Origin: Azoarcus sp. L1K30
GTDB lineage: Bacteria; Pseudomonadota; Gammaproteobacteria; Burkholderiales; Rhodocyclaceae
DNA: 64,000 nucleotides
Assembly: GCF_018122735.1 (NCBI RefSeq)
Contig: NZ_JAGRRD010000001.1
Span: 2,648,639 to 2,712,638, forward strand
Reading direction: 5' to 3'
This document shows positions 45,798 through 56,412 of this stretch, one piece after another. Within the stretch, counting starts at the first letter, position 1. Every line of letters starts with the position of its first letter. The notes under the pieces were generated by a model, which worked only from the letters and a program-made list of their open reading frames with translations, was not told the DNA's origin and made no database searches. Made by a program: the position numbers and the translations under genes.

Positions 45798-47297
45798 TCA
45801 GTGCGCGGCGAGGCCGCGCCGATACTGGATGGCCTCCGCCATGTGCGCCGCGCCGGGTCTCTCGGCTGCGGCGAGGTCGGCCAGCGTGCGCGCCACCCGC
45901 AAGACGCGGTGATAGGCCCGCGCCGACAGGTTGAGCTGGCTCATCGCCCGGGCCAGCAGCGCCGCCCCTGCGGCGTCCGGCGCGCAGAACGCATCCACCC
46001 GACCGGCTGGCAGTGCCGCGTTGGTCATGCCCTGGCGGACGATCTGCCGTTCACGTGCCAGCAGCACCCGCGCCCGCACCTCGGCACTCGACTCCCCGGC
46101 CGCAGTTGCGGCGAGATCGGCATAGGGCAGCGCCGGCACTTCCACCACCAGGTCGATGCGATCGAGCAGCGGGCCTGACAGGCGTGCGCGGTAGCGCGCA
46201 ATCTGCGTCGGTGTGCACGAGCATGCCCTGCCGGGATGTCCGGAATAGCCGCACGGACAGGGGTTCATGGCGGCAACGAGTTGAAAATGCGCCGGAAACT
46301 CGGCCCGCCGACGTGCCCGCGACACCGTGACATGACCTGTCTCCAGCGGCTCGCGCAGGGATTCGAGTACCCGACGGTCGAATTCCGGCAGTTCGTCGAG
46401 AAACAGCACGCCGTGATGCGCCAGCGACACCTCGCCGGGCTGGGGAATGGCGCCGCCGCCGACGAGCGCTGCCGCCGACGCCGAATGATGCGGCGCCCGA
46501 AACGTACGCCGCCCCCAACTCCCCGCATCGAAACGGCCGGCAAGGGAATGCACCGCGGCGCTCTCGAGCGCCTCGGCTTCGCTCAATGGCGGCAACAGCC
46601 CCGGAAGACGCTGTGCCAGCATCGACTTGCCGGTCCCGGGGGATCCGTGCATCAGCAGCGAATGCCCGCCCGCGGCGGCAACCTCGAGCACCCGCCGCGC
46701 CTGATACTGGCCGCGCACGTCCGCCAGATCGGGAACCTGCTCGTGGCTCACGCCCGGCACAGGCGGCGGATGCGCAGGCAGCACCTCCAGACCGTTGAGA
46801 TGCGCACATACCGCCAGCAGCGAGGTGGCCGGATGCACGCCCACGTCGCGCGCCAGGGCTGCCTCGTCGGCGTTCTCGAGCGGAAGTACGAGACTGCGCG
46901 CATCGCGCCCGGCCGCCAGCGCCGCCGCCAGCGCGCCACGAATGCGCCGCAGGCTGCCGTCGAGCGACAACTCGCCGCAGAACTCCTGCTGCGCCAGCCC
47001 CGTGCCCTTGACCTGGCCGGACGCCGCCAGGATACCGAGCGCAATCGGCAGGTCGAACCGTCCGCCCTCCTTGGGCAGATCGGCCGGTGCAAGATTGACG
47101 GTGATCCTGCGCTGCGGAAATTCGAACTGCGAAGTGACAATGGCCGCACGCACCCGGTCGCGAGCCTCGCGGACTTCGGTGTCGGCGAGGCCGACCAGCG
47201 TAAACGCAGGCAGGCCGTTTGAAAGGTGCACCTCGACCGTGACTTCGGGCGCATTCAGCCCGTCTATGGCACGGGTGCGCACAAGCGCGATCGACAT
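45798..47297 (-). CDS. comM: YifB family Mg chelatase-like AAA ATPase (ComM)
   Basis: 499 residues from MSIALVRTRAIDGLNAPEVT. The Lon-like N-terminal domain (GLPAFTLVGLADTEVREARD) precedes the helicase core: Walker A GSPGTGKSMLAQRL, Walker B GVLFLDELPEFDRRVLESLR, FQLVAAMNPCPCGYSGHPGR with the zinc-ligand cysteines (CPCGYSGHPGRACSC), and a C-terminal Mg_chelatase_C domain. ComM is a hexameric DNA helicase that promotes branch migration during natural transformation. Whether this organism is competent is not shown. The start at 47297 gives the conserved MSIALV; five residues upstream (47312) are not conserved. Confidence 0.92.
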   Translation of the reverse strand: MSIALVRTRAIDGLNAPEVTVEVHLSNGLPAFTLVGLADTEVREARDRVRAAIVTSQFEFPQRRITVNLAPADLPKEGGRFDLPIALGILAASGQVKGTGLAQQEFCGELSLDGSLRRIRGALAAALAAGRDARSLVLPLENADEAALARDVGVHPATSLLAVCAHLNGLEVLPAHPPPVPGVSHEQVPDLADVRGQYQARRVLEVAAAGGHSLLMHGSPGTGKSMLAQRLPGLLPPLSEAEALESAAVHSLAGRFDAGSWGRRTFRAPHHSASAAALVGGGAIPQPGEVSLAHHGVLFLDELPEFDRRVLESLREPLETGHVTVSRARRRAEFPAHFQLVAAMNPCPCGYSGHPGRACSCTPTQIARYRARLSGPLLDRIDLVVEVPALPYADLAATAAGESSAEVRARVLLARERQIVRQGMTNAALPAGRVDAFCAPDAAGAALLARAMSQLNLSARAYHRVLRVARTLADLAAAERPGAAHMAEAIQYRRGLAAH

Positions 47298-47401
47298 CCG
47301 GACCTCCAACACTGAGCGGCCGTCAGTCTAGCGGAGATCCGGTCGATGCCAAAGGAATATTCCGGAAGCCGGCATCAGGGCCGGCACGAATCGCAGCCTT
47401 G

Positions 47402-47659
47402 TCAGGGAGCGACATCATCCCGGGTCGCGATCTCGCTTTCGAGAACGGCGACCCGGGCTTCCAGTTCAGCCAGGCGCTGGCGGGCATGCGCCAACATCTC
47501 GCGCTGAACTTCAAACTCCTCGCGCGTCACCAGGTCAAGCTTGTCGAAGGCGCCGGACAGGACCGCCTTGATATTTTTCTCCACATCGCGCACCGGGCTG
47601 TTTGCGACCAGTTCGGACAGTTTCGAACCAATTTCATCGAATATGCGTGGCGCAGTCAT
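47402..47659 (-). CDS. ubiK: Ubiquinone biosynthesis accessory factor UbiK
   Basis: 85 residues: APRIFDEIGSKLSELVANSP, VRDVEKNIKAVLSGAFDKLD, LVTREEFEVQREMLAHARQR, LAELEARVAVLESE. The membrane-contacting amphipathic N-terminus and C-terminal coiled coil are the BMFP (YqiC) fold. UbiK helps the aerobic ubiquinone-synthesis complex together with UbiJ. It lies beside comM on the same strand, a common betaproteobacterial neighbourhood, and is divergent from the porin-glnK-amtB operon. Confidence 0.9.
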   Translation of the reverse strand: MTAPRIFDEIGSKLSELVANSPVRDVEKNIKAVLSGAFDKLDLVTREEFEVQREMLAHARQRLAELEARVAVLESEIATRDDVAP

Positions 47660-47763
47660 GATCTCTTACGCTCCAAAAAGTGAGTCCTGATGAAGTCTAG
47701 CATGCGCTTCAAGCATGCTTCCGGCCACACCGCTCCAACACGGTGCCTGCAATGTGCATTTTT

Positions 47764-47780
47764 CGCACCATGTTGGTGCG
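47764..47780 (+). promoter_or_regulatory. NtrC enhancer site
   Basis: CGCACCATGTTGGTGCG is a perfect inverted repeat matching the NtrC consensus core GCACC-N(5)-GGTGC. It lies about 125 bases upstream of the -12 element of a sigma-54 promoter, the expected distance for an enhancer. Confidence 0.75.
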
Positions 47781-47886
47781 TACATGCAATCAGCGCATCA
47801 TCCCGGTGAGCCCCGCCTGCGACAAGTCCACCATCCGGGCCGCGCGACGCCCCTGAAGCCCAGCATTCAAGCAGACTTCAAGGAGC

Positions 47887-47902
47887 TGGCACGCTCGATG
47901 CT
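47887..47902 (+). promoter_or_regulatory. Sigma-54 promoter of the porin-glnK-amtB operon
   Basis: TGGCACGCTCGATGCT matches the -24/-12 consensus TGGCACG-N4-TTGCW with one mismatch; GG and GC are separated by the required ten bases. It lies 50 bases before the porin start and downstream of an NtrC site. Confidence 0.72.
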
Positions 47903-47951
47903 AATGGAACTCCACCAAAACACAATTCATCACTTGCTTCAGGAGCAAACC

Positions 47952-49129
<1,178 letters not shown>

Positions 49130-49142
49130 GGGAGACTGTGAA

Positions 49143-50519
49143 ATGAAAAAACTATTTGCGATTCTGCTGGCGGCAGTGACCGTCGGCTTTGCGGGCGGCG
49201 TTTTTGCCCAGGAAACGGCGGCGCCCGCCGTAGAGGCCGTCGTCGAAGCAGCAGCCGCTGCGGCACCGGCTGAAGCGGCCGTCGAGGCGACGGTAAACAA
49301 AGGTGACGTCGCCTGGATCATGACCGCCACGCTGCTGGTGCTGTTCATGGCCCTGCCCGGCCTGGCGCTGTTCTACGGCGGTCTGGTCCGCACCAAGAAC
49401 ATGCTGTCGGTGCTGATGCAGGTGATGGTGGTGTTCTCGCTGATTACGGTGCTGTGGGCCTTCTACGGCTACAGCCTCGCCTTCACCGAGGCCAGCCCCT
49501 TCATCGGCTCGCTGGGCAAGCTGTTCATGTCGGGTGTGACGCTCGACAGCCTTGCCGATACCTTCAGCGATGCCTCCAAACTGCCGGAGTATGCGTTCAT
49601 CGCCTTCCAGGCAACCTTCGCCGGCATCACCTGCGCGCTGATCGTGGGCTCCTTTGCCGAGCGCATGAAGTTCTCCGCCGTGCTGCTGTTCTCGGTGATC
49701 TGGTTCACCTTCTGCTACCTGCCGATCTGCCACATGGTCTGGGGCCCCGGCGGCTTCCTGCTCGATAGCGGCGCACTCGACTTCGCCGGTGGCACCGTGG
49801 TGCACATCAACGCCGGTGTGGCCGGTCTGGTTGGCGCCTACATGGTTGGCAAGCGTATCGGCTTTGGCCGCGAATCGATGGCACCGCACTCGCTGACGCT
49901 GACCATGGTCGGTGCATCGATGCTGTGGGTGGGCTGGTTCGGCTTCAACGCCGGCTCCAACCTGGAAGCCACGTCGGGTGCTGCGCTGGCCTTCATCAAC
50001 ACCTTGTTCGCCACTGCCGCTGCTGTGCTGGCCTGGTGTATCGGTGAAGCCATGTTCAAGGGCAAGCCCTCGATGCTGGGTGCCGCATCCGGTGCGGTTG
50101 CCGGCCTGGTGGCGATCACCCCGGCGTGCGGCTCGGTGGGCCCGATGGGTGCCATCATCATCGGCCTGCTCGCCGGCTTCGTCTGCCTGTGGGGCGTCAA
50201 TGGCCTCAAGCGCATGCTCGGCGCTGACGACTCGCTCGACGTGTTCGGCGTGCATGGTCTGGGCGGCATCCTCGGTGCCATCCTGACCGGCGTGTTCACC
50301 GCCCCCTCGCTGGGCGGCACGGGCGCCGAGGACTTCTCGATTGCCAGCCAGGTGTGGATCCAGACCTACTCGGTGATCATCACCATCGTGTGGTCGGCCG
50401 TCGTCGCCTTCATCGGCTTCAAGATTGCGGACATGTTCGTCGGTCTGCGTGTGCCTGAAGAGGAAGAACGCGAAGGCCTGGACATCACCTCCCACGGCGA
50501 AACCGCATACCACTACTAA
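49143..50519 (+). CDS. amtB: Ammonium transporter AmtB
   Basis: 458 residues. A signal peptide (MKKLFAILLAAVTVGFAGG) and an Ala-rich linker precede eleven membrane helices. The ammonium path has the twin histidines in GGTVVHINAGVAGLVGAYMV and VFGVHGLGGILGAILTGVFT, with ALFYGGLVRTKNMLSVLMQV and SFAERMKFSAVLLFSVIWFT. The cytoplasmic tail ends YHY. It carries ammonium/ammonia and is gated by GlnK. GGGAGACTGTGAA precedes the ATG, 13 bases after glnK. Confidence 0.96.
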   Translation: MKKLFAILLAAVTVGFAGGVFAQETAAPAVEAVVEAAAAAAPAEAAVEATVNKGDVAWIMTATLLVLFMALPGLALFYGGLVRTKNMLSVLMQVMVVFSLITVLWAFYGYSLAFTEASPFIGSLGKLFMSGVTLDSLADTFSDASKLPEYAFIAFQATFAGITCALIVGSFAERMKFSAVLLFSVIWFTFCYLPICHMVWGPGGFLLDSGALDFAGGTVVHINAGVAGLVGAYMVGKRIGFGRESMAPHSLTLTMVGASMLWVGWFGFNAGSNLEATSGAALAFINTLFATAAAVLAWCIGEAMFKGKPSMLGAASGAVAGLVAITPACGSVGPMGAIIIGLLAGFVCLWGVNGLKRMLGADDSLDVFGVHGLGGILGAILTGVFTAPSLGGTGAEDFSIASQVWIQTYSVIITIVWSAVVAFIGFKIADMFVGLRVPEEEEREGLDITSHGETAYHY

Positions 50520-50567
50520 TAAGTACTCAAAGGGACGGGCCGCAACTCCTCCGGCTCTTCCCAGATT

Positions 50568-50593
50568 GGGCGCCCTGCGGGGCGCCCTTTTTT
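50568..50593 (+). terminator. Terminator after amtB
   Basis: GGGCGCCCTGCGGGGCGCCC is a perfect stem followed by TTTTTT. It ends the porin-glnK-amtB operon. Confidence 0.88.
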
Positions 50594-50612
50594 GTCCACG
50601 CTCCAGATCTGC

Positions 50613-50645
50613 CAAAAGAAATGGCGTCCCGCAGGACGCCATTTT
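50613..50645 (-). terminator. Terminator after purU
   Basis: On the minus strand AATGGCGTCCTGCGGGACGCCATT is followed by TCTTTT. It lies just after the purU stop and faces the amtB terminator. Confidence 0.78.
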
Positions 50646-50666
50646 CCGCAGCTGGAGACCTGCCGT

Positions 50667-51542
50667 TCAGCGGAACACGATGGTCTTGTTGCCGTGGACC
50701 AGCACCCGGTCTTCCAGGTGGTAGCGCAGACCCCGCGCCAGCACGGTCTTCTCGATATCCTTGCCGTAGCGGACCATGTCTTCGACCGCATCCGAATGGT
50801 CGATGCGAATGACGTCCTGTTCGATGATCGGTCCCTGATCGAGATCGGCCGTGACATAGTGGCAAGTTGCGCCGATGAGCTTCACGCCCTTGGTGTAGGC
50901 CTGATGGTAGGGCCGCGCGCCGACGAAACTGGGCAGGAAGCTGTGGTGGATATTGATGATGCGCCCCGGATACGCAGCGCACAGTTCGGGCGACAGGATC
51001 TGCATGTAGCGCGCCAGCACCATGGTGTCGCCGCGCACCTCCTCGAAGATACGTTCGACCTCGGCATAGGCAGCGGCCTTGTTTTCGGCGCCGACCGGTA
51101 CATGATGGAAGGGGATGCCATGCCATTCCACGAAACCGCGCAGCGTGTCGTGGTTGGAAACGACGCACGGAATCTCGATGTCCAGCTCCTTCGATTTCCA
51201 CCGCGCCAGCAGGTCGTACAGGCAATGTTCCTGCTTGCTCACCAGCATCACGACCCGCTTCTTGACCGCGGAATCGGTGATCTTCCACTCCATTTCCAGC
51301 TCTTCGGCGAGCGGACGGAAACGCTCGCGCAACTCGCTCAGATGAAACGGAATGGAGTCGGCACGGATCTCGATGCGCATGAAATAGCGCCCGACCTCCT
51401 CACCCTCGCGCGGCAACTCGGCGTGAAGCGAGGTTTCCAGGATCCAGCCCTTGAGTTCGGCAATGAAGCCCGATACCCGGGCGACGATTCCAACCCGGTC
51501 GGGACAGGAGGCGGAGAGGGTGAAGAAGCGTTCGCGGTGCAT
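50667..51542 (-). CDS. purU: Formyltetrahydrofolate deformylase
   Basis: 291 residues. An N-terminal ACT domain (FFTLSASCPDRVGIVARVSG, about 5-80) precedes a formyltransferase fold: VMLVSKQEHCLYDLLARWKS, GIPFHHVPVGAENKAAAYAE, IINIHHSFLPSFVGARPYHQ and LIGATCHYVTADLDQGPIIE. Asn-His-Asp (N in IINIHH, H in HHSFLP, D in TADLDQGP) form the catalytic set. It hydrolyses 10-formyl-tetrahydrofolate to formate. The ACT domain probably senses glycine or methionine. Start at 51542 gives MHRERFFTL, the family start. Confidence 0.93.
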   Translation of the reverse strand: MHRERFFTLSASCPDRVGIVARVSGFIAELKGWILETSLHAELPREGEEVGRYFMRIEIRADSIPFHLSELRERFRPLAEELEMEWKITDSAVKKRVVMLVSKQEHCLYDLLARWKSKELDIEIPCVVSNHDTLRGFVEWHGIPFHHVPVGAENKAAAYAEVERIFEEVRGDTMVLARYMQILSPELCAAYPGRIINIHHSFLPSFVGARPYHQAYTKGVKLIGATCHYVTADLDQGPIIEQDVIRIDHSDAVEDMVRYGKDIEKTVLARGLRYHLEDRVLVHGNKTIVFR

Positions 51543-51562
51543 GTCGGCTCGGTCGGGGTTGG

Positions 51563-52174
51563 TCAGGCGGTGCGGGCAAAGGCTTTGTCGATCTCGGCGC
51601 GCAGACCGGCATAGTCGCGCACGACGGGATACTGGGGAAACTCGCGGATGACGTTTTCCGGCGGATGAAAGAGGATGCCGCCATGGGCTTCGCCGAGCAT
51701 CGCGGTATCGTTGTACGAATCACCTGCAGCAACGACCTGGAAGTTGAGTTCCTTGAAACGCTTCACCGCTTCACGCTTCTGATCCGGCATGCGCAGGTGG
51801 TAGTTGACCAGCACGCCGTTGGCGTCGGCTTCGAGACTATGGCAGAACAGGGTCGGCAGGCCGAGCTGCTGCATCAGCGGCTTGGCGAACTCATAGAAGG
51901 TGTCGGACAGGATGATGACCTGATAGGTCTCGCGCAACTCGTCGAGGAACGCTCGCGCGCCGGGCATCGGGCCCATGCTGGCGATCACGGCCTGGATGTC
52001 CGGCAGACCGAGTTTGTGATTGGCGAGAATGTCGAGCCGATACTTCATCAGGGTGTCGTAGTTGGGTTCGTCACGGGTGGTACGACGCAACTCGGCAATG
52101 CCGGTACGCTCGGCGAACTCGATCCAGATTTCCGGAACCAGCACACCTTCGAGGTCGAGACAGACGATTCGCAC
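51563..52174 (-). CDS. thrH: ThrH-type phosphoserine phosphatase / homoserine phosphotransferase
   Basis: 203 residues of the HAD fold. The nucleophile motif is MRIVCLDLEGVLVPEIWIEF (D6, with E8), motif II Ser in VIILSDTFYEFAKPLMQQLG, motif III Lys in RMPDQKREAVKRFKELN, and motif IV VVAAGDSYNDTAMLGEA. The absence of a long cap and the EGVLVPEIW opening match ThrH, which has phosphoserine phosphatase and homoserine kinase-like transfer activity. It lies 20 bases upstream of purU on the same strand, probably an operon. Confidence 0.9.
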   Translation of the reverse strand: MRIVCLDLEGVLVPEIWIEFAERTGIAELRRTTRDEPNYDTLMKYRLDILANHKLGLPDIQAVIASMGPMPGARAFLDELRETYQVIILSDTFYEFAKPLMQQLGLPTLFCHSLEADANGVLVNYHLRMPDQKREAVKRFKELNFQVVAAGDSYNDTAMLGEAHGGILFHPPENVIREFPQYPVVRDYAGLRAEIDKAFARTA

Positions 52175-52340
52175 CGGACGCTCCTGTAGTCAATTTTGGC
52201 GAAGGCGCGATTCTATCATCCACGCGCGTCAGGTCTGGTTTGAAGCACGCATGATCAATTGCACACTGGCGTGATCATTCCACTGGCAGGCCCGAAGCAC
52301 TACGGACATACTGCGCGCGACTACACTTCACCGACACGCA

Positions 52341-53543
52341 ATGATCAAGCTGATCCCCGTCGACAGGCTCCTGCCCGGCATGTACATCCACGACCTCAAC
52401 TGCGGCTGGATGGAACACAATTTCGTGCGCAACAGCTTCGAAGTGAGCGACATGGCCACTGCAGAGAAAGTCCGCGCGCTCGGTACGCATGAAGTCTATA
52501 TCGACACCGATCGCGGCCTCGACGTCGCGAACGCCCCGACGCTGGAGGAGGCTGCGCACGAGGTCGACGAACAGATCGAGGCCATCGTCACGACATCGAC
52601 ATCGCCGGTCGCGCCGGCTTCGCTGGCCGACGAGGTGGCGCGGGCACGCTTGCTCCATCGTGAGGCGAACGTGATCGTGCGCAACATGATGGGCGATATC
52701 CGCCTGGGCAAGCAGATCGAACTGGAGAGAATCGAGCCGCTGGTTACGCAGATCGTCGATTCGATCTTTCGCCAGCAGGATGCACTGTTGCCGCTTTCGC
52801 TGCTGAAGAGCCACGATGAATACACCTTCCAGCACTCGGTCTCGGTGTGTACGCTGATGACCTCGTTCGCGCGTGCACTCGCGTTACCACGCGAAATCAT
52901 CCACGAGATCGCGATCGGCGCCCTGCTCCACGACGTCGGCAAAGCCAAGGTGCCGGACGCGATTCTGAACAAGCCTGCCAAGCTGACCGACGCCGAGTTC
53001 GACAAGATGAAATCCCATGTGGTGCAAAGCAAGGTCATCCTGCTTGGCACCCCTGGCATCAGCGACATCGCGCTCGACGTGGCTGCCCAGCACCATGAGC
53101 GCTTTGACGGCACCGGCTACCCGAACAAGCTCAAAGGGGAGCAGATCAGCCTGTACGGCCAGATGGGCGCCATCGTCGACGTCTACGATGCCCTGACCTC
53201 CAACCGCTGCTATCACAAGGGCAGGCCCCCGACCGAAGCGCTGCGCAAGCTGCTCGAATGGAGCAAATTCCATTTCAAGCCGGATCTGGTGCAGGCCTTC
53301 ATCCGCACCATCGGCATCTACCCCTCAGGCTCGCTGGTGCGCCTGGAAAGCGGCCGCCTCGCCGTCGTCCAGGAGCAACACACCGACAAACTGATGCAAC
53401 CCACGGTCAAGGTGATGTTTCATACCAAGGGCCACTATCTGACGCCCGAAATCGTCGACCTGCGCCGCTCGCAGGATCGCATTGTCAGCCACGAATCCTT
53501 CGAGGAGTGGAAGATCGACCCACAGCAGTGGTTGCCTGCCTGA
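52341..53543 (+). CDS. HD-GYP domain phosphodiesterase with DUF3391
   Basis: 400 residues. DUF3391 N-terminal domain: IKLIPVDRLLPGMYIHDLNC and GWMEHNFVRNSFEVSD. The HD-GYP domain (about 150-320) has HSVSVCTLMTSFARALALPR, the HD pair in GALLHDVGKAKVPDAILNKP, HHERFDGTGYPNKLKGEQIS (GYP) and YDALTSNRCYHKGRPPTEAL. It should hydrolyse cyclic di-GMP. It has no membrane helix or receiver domain, so it is cytoplasmic with signals unknown. Divergent from thrH. Confidence 0.92.
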   Translation: MIKLIPVDRLLPGMYIHDLNCGWMEHNFVRNSFEVSDMATAEKVRALGTHEVYIDTDRGLDVANAPTLEEAAHEVDEQIEAIVTTSTSPVAPASLADEVARARLLHREANVIVRNMMGDIRLGKQIELERIEPLVTQIVDSIFRQQDALLPLSLLKSHDEYTFQHSVSVCTLMTSFARALALPREIIHEIAIGALLHDVGKAKVPDAILNKPAKLTDAEFDKMKSHVVQSKVILLGTPGISDIALDVAAQHHERFDGTGYPNKLKGEQISLYGQMGAIVDVYDALTSNRCYHKGRPPTEALRKLLEWSKFHFKPDLVQAFIRTIGIYPSGSLVRLESGRLAVVQEQHTDKLMQPTVKVMFHTKGHYLTPEIVDLRRSQDRIVSHESFEEWKIDPQQWLPA

Positions 53544-53666
53544 AGGCGAGAAGACATGGGACGAAGCGAGTGTGACGCGGAGTTTTCACCACGCCAGTGC
53601 ATTGGCGCACGCGAAACCGGCTAAAGGCGCTATCCTAGCCCTCCTCTCAAGCGCCTTCGTTTTCGC

Positions 53667-54293
53667 ATGATCTCCAGCCCGACTCTTCGTATCGCCGCCA
53701 GCGCCTTGTTGATCTGTCTATACGCGCCGCTGGGTCATGGCGCAGATGACAATGCAGTCACCGACAGCGAGCGCAGCCGCCAACTCAAGAACGAAGCCGC
53801 ACAACTGCGCAAGCAGGCAGAGGCGCAGTATCAGGCCGCGGAGCCGGCCTGTTACCAGCGTTTCCTCGTGAACAGCTGCATCGATAGCGCCAAGCAGGAA
53901 CACCTGGACAGTATCCGCCGGGCCCGCGCACTGGAGGCCGAAGCGCGCAAGATTGATCTGGCCGAACGACAGCGCGCCGCCAGCAAGGCCATGGCAGACA
54001 ATCCTGGCGCACCGCAAAGCGCTAGCGCGCCGTCGCCGGCAGGCAATGCGACCGTCGCGCCGCAGCCCGAAGCCGAACAGTTGCGTGCCGATCGTGCGCG
54101 CGCGGCAGCCGCCGCCGAGCATGAGGCCGATCTTGCACGGGCTGCGCGGGACGAAACTCGCAGCCGCGAGCGCGACAAGGCAGCCGCGGCCGCCGCACAG
54201 CGGGCCGAAGATGCGGCGCGTGAACGCGCACGCTACGACGCACGCATTCGTGAATACGAGGAGAAGAAGGCGCGTGACGCCGCCGGGCGCTGA
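53667..54293 (+). CDS. Secreted coiled-coil protein, conserved hypothetical
   Basis: 208 residues. A signal peptide (MISSPTLRIAASALLICLYA ending GHGADD) is followed by an Ala/Glu/Arg-rich helix throughout, with two conserved cysteines in AEPACYQRFLVNSCIDSAKQ (likely a disulfide). The C-terminal coiled coil (about 130-208) is DEE/ARR repeats such as RERDKAAAAAAQRAEDAARE. Periplasmic, of unknown function; proteins with the ACYxRFLVNxCIDxAK motif are frequent in Rhodocyclales and neighbours. Monocistronic. Confidence 0.78.
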   Translation: MISSPTLRIAASALLICLYAPLGHGADDNAVTDSERSRQLKNEAAQLRKQAEAQYQAAEPACYQRFLVNSCIDSAKQEHLDSIRRARALEAEARKIDLAERQRAASKAMADNPGAPQSASAPSPAGNATVAPQPEAEQLRADRARAAAAAEHEADLARAARDETRSRERDKAAAAAAQRAEDAARERARYDARIREYEEKKARDAAGR

Positions 54294-54334
54294 CGGACAA
54301 GCGCACGCGGGCGACAGCTGAAGGTCCGCTCAGG

Positions 54335-55219
54335 CTAGGGGCGATTGGCAATCCAGATGCCCGTGCAGACCAGGCCAAGGGCAACGAAAACGGCTGGCGT
54401 CAGCGCCTCGCCGAGCAAGACACCACCGGCCACGACACCAAGCACCGGGGTCAGGAAGGAAAACGACGACAGCCGTGTTACCGGATAATGGCGTATGAGC
54501 CAGAACCAGCCGATATAGCTGGCTGTCGCGACTACCACGATCTGGAATGCAAGGCTCGCCCACACCGCAGGGGTCGGCGCGAAAATGCCGGGCTCGCCAA
54601 GCATCGCGGCAAACGCCGGCAGCACGAGTGCGGATACCACCAGTTGATACATCAACATCTTTTCCGGTGCGACGCGAGACAACGCGGACACCTTGATAGT
54701 CAGCGTGGTGCCCGCCCAGAACACCGCAGCACAGAACATCATCAGATCCCCGATCCAGGTCGTACCGGCGGGCAACAGCAGACTCTCGCCAAACAGTGCC
54801 AGTACGCCGACGAAGGCCAGCGCCATCCCCAGCCACTGGGCACGCCGCATGTGTTCGTTCGGCAGCAGCCAGACCGCGCCGAGGGCGACCATGAACGGCG
54901 CGGTATACAGAAAGATCACCCCGCGCGAGGCCGTCGTGTATTGCAGCGCCCAGTACAGGAGCCCGAACTCGAGCGCAAACAGGGTGCCGGCCAGCAAGCC
55001 GGGAATCAGCGTCGTATCGCGCTCGAACAGCTTCACACCGCGCACGGCCGACCACAGTGACACCAGCACCACTGCCCCCATCGAACGCAATCCGGCCTGC
55101 CACAGTGGCGAGATCCCTGCATTGGCGAACTTGATCACGACCTGCTGGCTACCCCAGATGGCGCAGAAGATGACCATCAGGAAAATGGCAACGCGGTCGA
55201 GCTGAAGTTTGTCTGACAT
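54335..55219 (-). CDS. EamA-family (DMT) transporter
   Basis: 294 residues with ten predicted membrane helices in two EamA repeats. Repeat 1: VAIFLMVIFCAIWGSQQVVI, FANAGISPLWQAGLRSMGAV. Repeat 2: GDLMMFCAAVFWAGTTLTIK, SYIGWFWLIRHYPVTRLSSF, SFLTPVLGVVAGGVLLGEAL. It belongs to the RhaT/YdcZ-type drug and metabolite exporters. The substrate is unknown. Start at 55219 gives MSDKLQLDRV. Confidence 0.9.
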   Translation of the reverse strand: MSDKLQLDRVAIFLMVIFCAIWGSQQVVIKFANAGISPLWQAGLRSMGAVVLVSLWSAVRGVKLFERDTTLIPGLLAGTLFALEFGLLYWALQYTTASRGVIFLYTAPFMVALGAVWLLPNEHMRRAQWLGMALAFVGVLALFGESLLLPAGTTWIGDLMMFCAAVFWAGTTLTIKVSALSRVAPEKMLMYQLVVSALVLPAFAAMLGEPGIFAPTPAVWASLAFQIVVVATASYIGWFWLIRHYPVTRLSSFSFLTPVLGVVAGGVLLGEALTPAVFVALGLVCTGIWIANRP

Positions 55220-55356
55220 GCCTGGTCCGTCAATCGGTCAGCGGGTTCGGGCTGGCAGTATAGGGGCTGGCCGTGACTTTGACGTGGTTCTCGGCCAATA
55301 ATGCACCAATCAGGGGCGTCTCGCGCCGGTGGCCGCGATGAATCACCGGAGAAGGC

Positions 55357-56412
55357 TCAGTCGACCACTTCCATCTCGATCGGTGCCGGAAACTGCAGGC
55401 GGGCGCGCAGGGCACGGGTGACCTGCACGTGGCCTTCGGCATCAACGCGCAACGCATGGTCGATGTTGAAATGGCGCGTCTGCTCCCGCCAGCCCGCGTT
55501 GGCCAGATAGGCTGGCTTGCTCGCCGCATCCGACAGGGTACCGGCATCCGGGCGCGGCGTGACGAGTACAGTCAGCGACTGCGTTCCGTGCGCCGGCTGG
55601 CCGGTGCGCGGGTCGAGCAGATGGGCGTAGCGCACGCCATCGAGCTCGAAATAGCGTTGATAGTCGCCCGAGGTACCGATCGCCTCGCCGTCGTACAGCG
55701 GCATGGTGGCAATCGGTGCGGGCGCACGTGGATGCTGGATGCCGATGCGCCACGGCTGATCGCCCTTACGCCCGAGCGCCATGACGTTGCCGCCGATGTT
55801 GATCAGTGCATTGCTGATCCCGCGTGCACGCAGCAGGCTGGCGGCGCGATCGAGTGCATAGCCCTTGGCATACCCGCCTAGATCGAGCTGCACGGCAGGA
55901 TTGCGGCTGCTGACTCGACGCCCGTCGATGGTCAGGTCGCTCATGCGCGGATGCGCAGCCACCAGCGCCGCCAGCTTGTCAGGATCCGGCCGCACCGGCA
56001 CGAAGGTATCGGTATGAAACCCCCACAGCTCGATCAGGCCGCCCAGCGCCGGATCGAATAGCTCATCACCCGCGGCCGCCAGGCGTTGCGCGTCGCGCAA
56101 CATCGTCGCCAGCTCTTCCGACACCTCCATGGTCTCGCCGCGCGCAATGGCCGCATTCAGCGCTGTGAGCTCGGACGGCTCCCACGCATGATAGGCCCGA
56201 TGCAGGCGGTCGAACTCGCGCAGCACCTCAGCGCTCGCGGCATCCGCCTGCGCCTTGTCCTCGCCATAGACCGCGACATCGACTCGGGTGCCGAAGACGA
56301 AGGACTCCTGGTGAAAGACCTGCGGCCGCGCGCATCCGCCAAGCACGAAGACGCAGGCAAGCAGCCACAGCGCCGCCCGCATGCAGGCGCAGAGACGCTC
56401 CGCACGAATCAT
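55357..56412 (-). CDS. apbE: FAD:protein FMN transferase ApbE
   Basis: 351 residues from MIRAERLCACMRAALWLLAC, with a lipobox VFVLGGCARPQ. Family features: FVFGTRVDVAVYGEDKAQAD, HAWEPSELTALNAAIARGET, VQLDLGGYAKGYALDRAASL, SNALINIGGNVMALGRKGDQ, PWRIGIQHPRAP, and the metal-binding RYAHLLDPRTGQPAHGTQSL. It attaches FMN to target flavoproteins in the periplasm. The ATG at 56412 overlaps the gshB stop by four bases (ATGA), so the two are coupled; the frame upstream of 56412 is gshB read in another phase. Confidence 0.92.
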   Translation of the reverse strand: MIRAERLCACMRAALWLLACVFVLGGCARPQVFHQESFVFGTRVDVAVYGEDKAQADAASAEVLREFDRLHRAYHAWEPSELTALNAAIARGETMEVSEELATMLRDAQRLAAAGDELFDPALGGLIELWGFHTDTFVPVRPDPDKLAALVAAHPRMSDLTIDGRRVSSRNPAVQLDLGGYAKGYALDRAASLLRARGISNALINIGGNVMALGRKGDQPWRIGIQHPRAPAPIATMPLYDGEAIGTSGDYQRYFELDGVRYAHLLDPRTGQPAHGTQSLTVLVTPRPDAGTLSDAASKPAYLANAGWREQTRHFNIDHALRVDAEGHVQVTRALRARLQFPAPIEMEVVD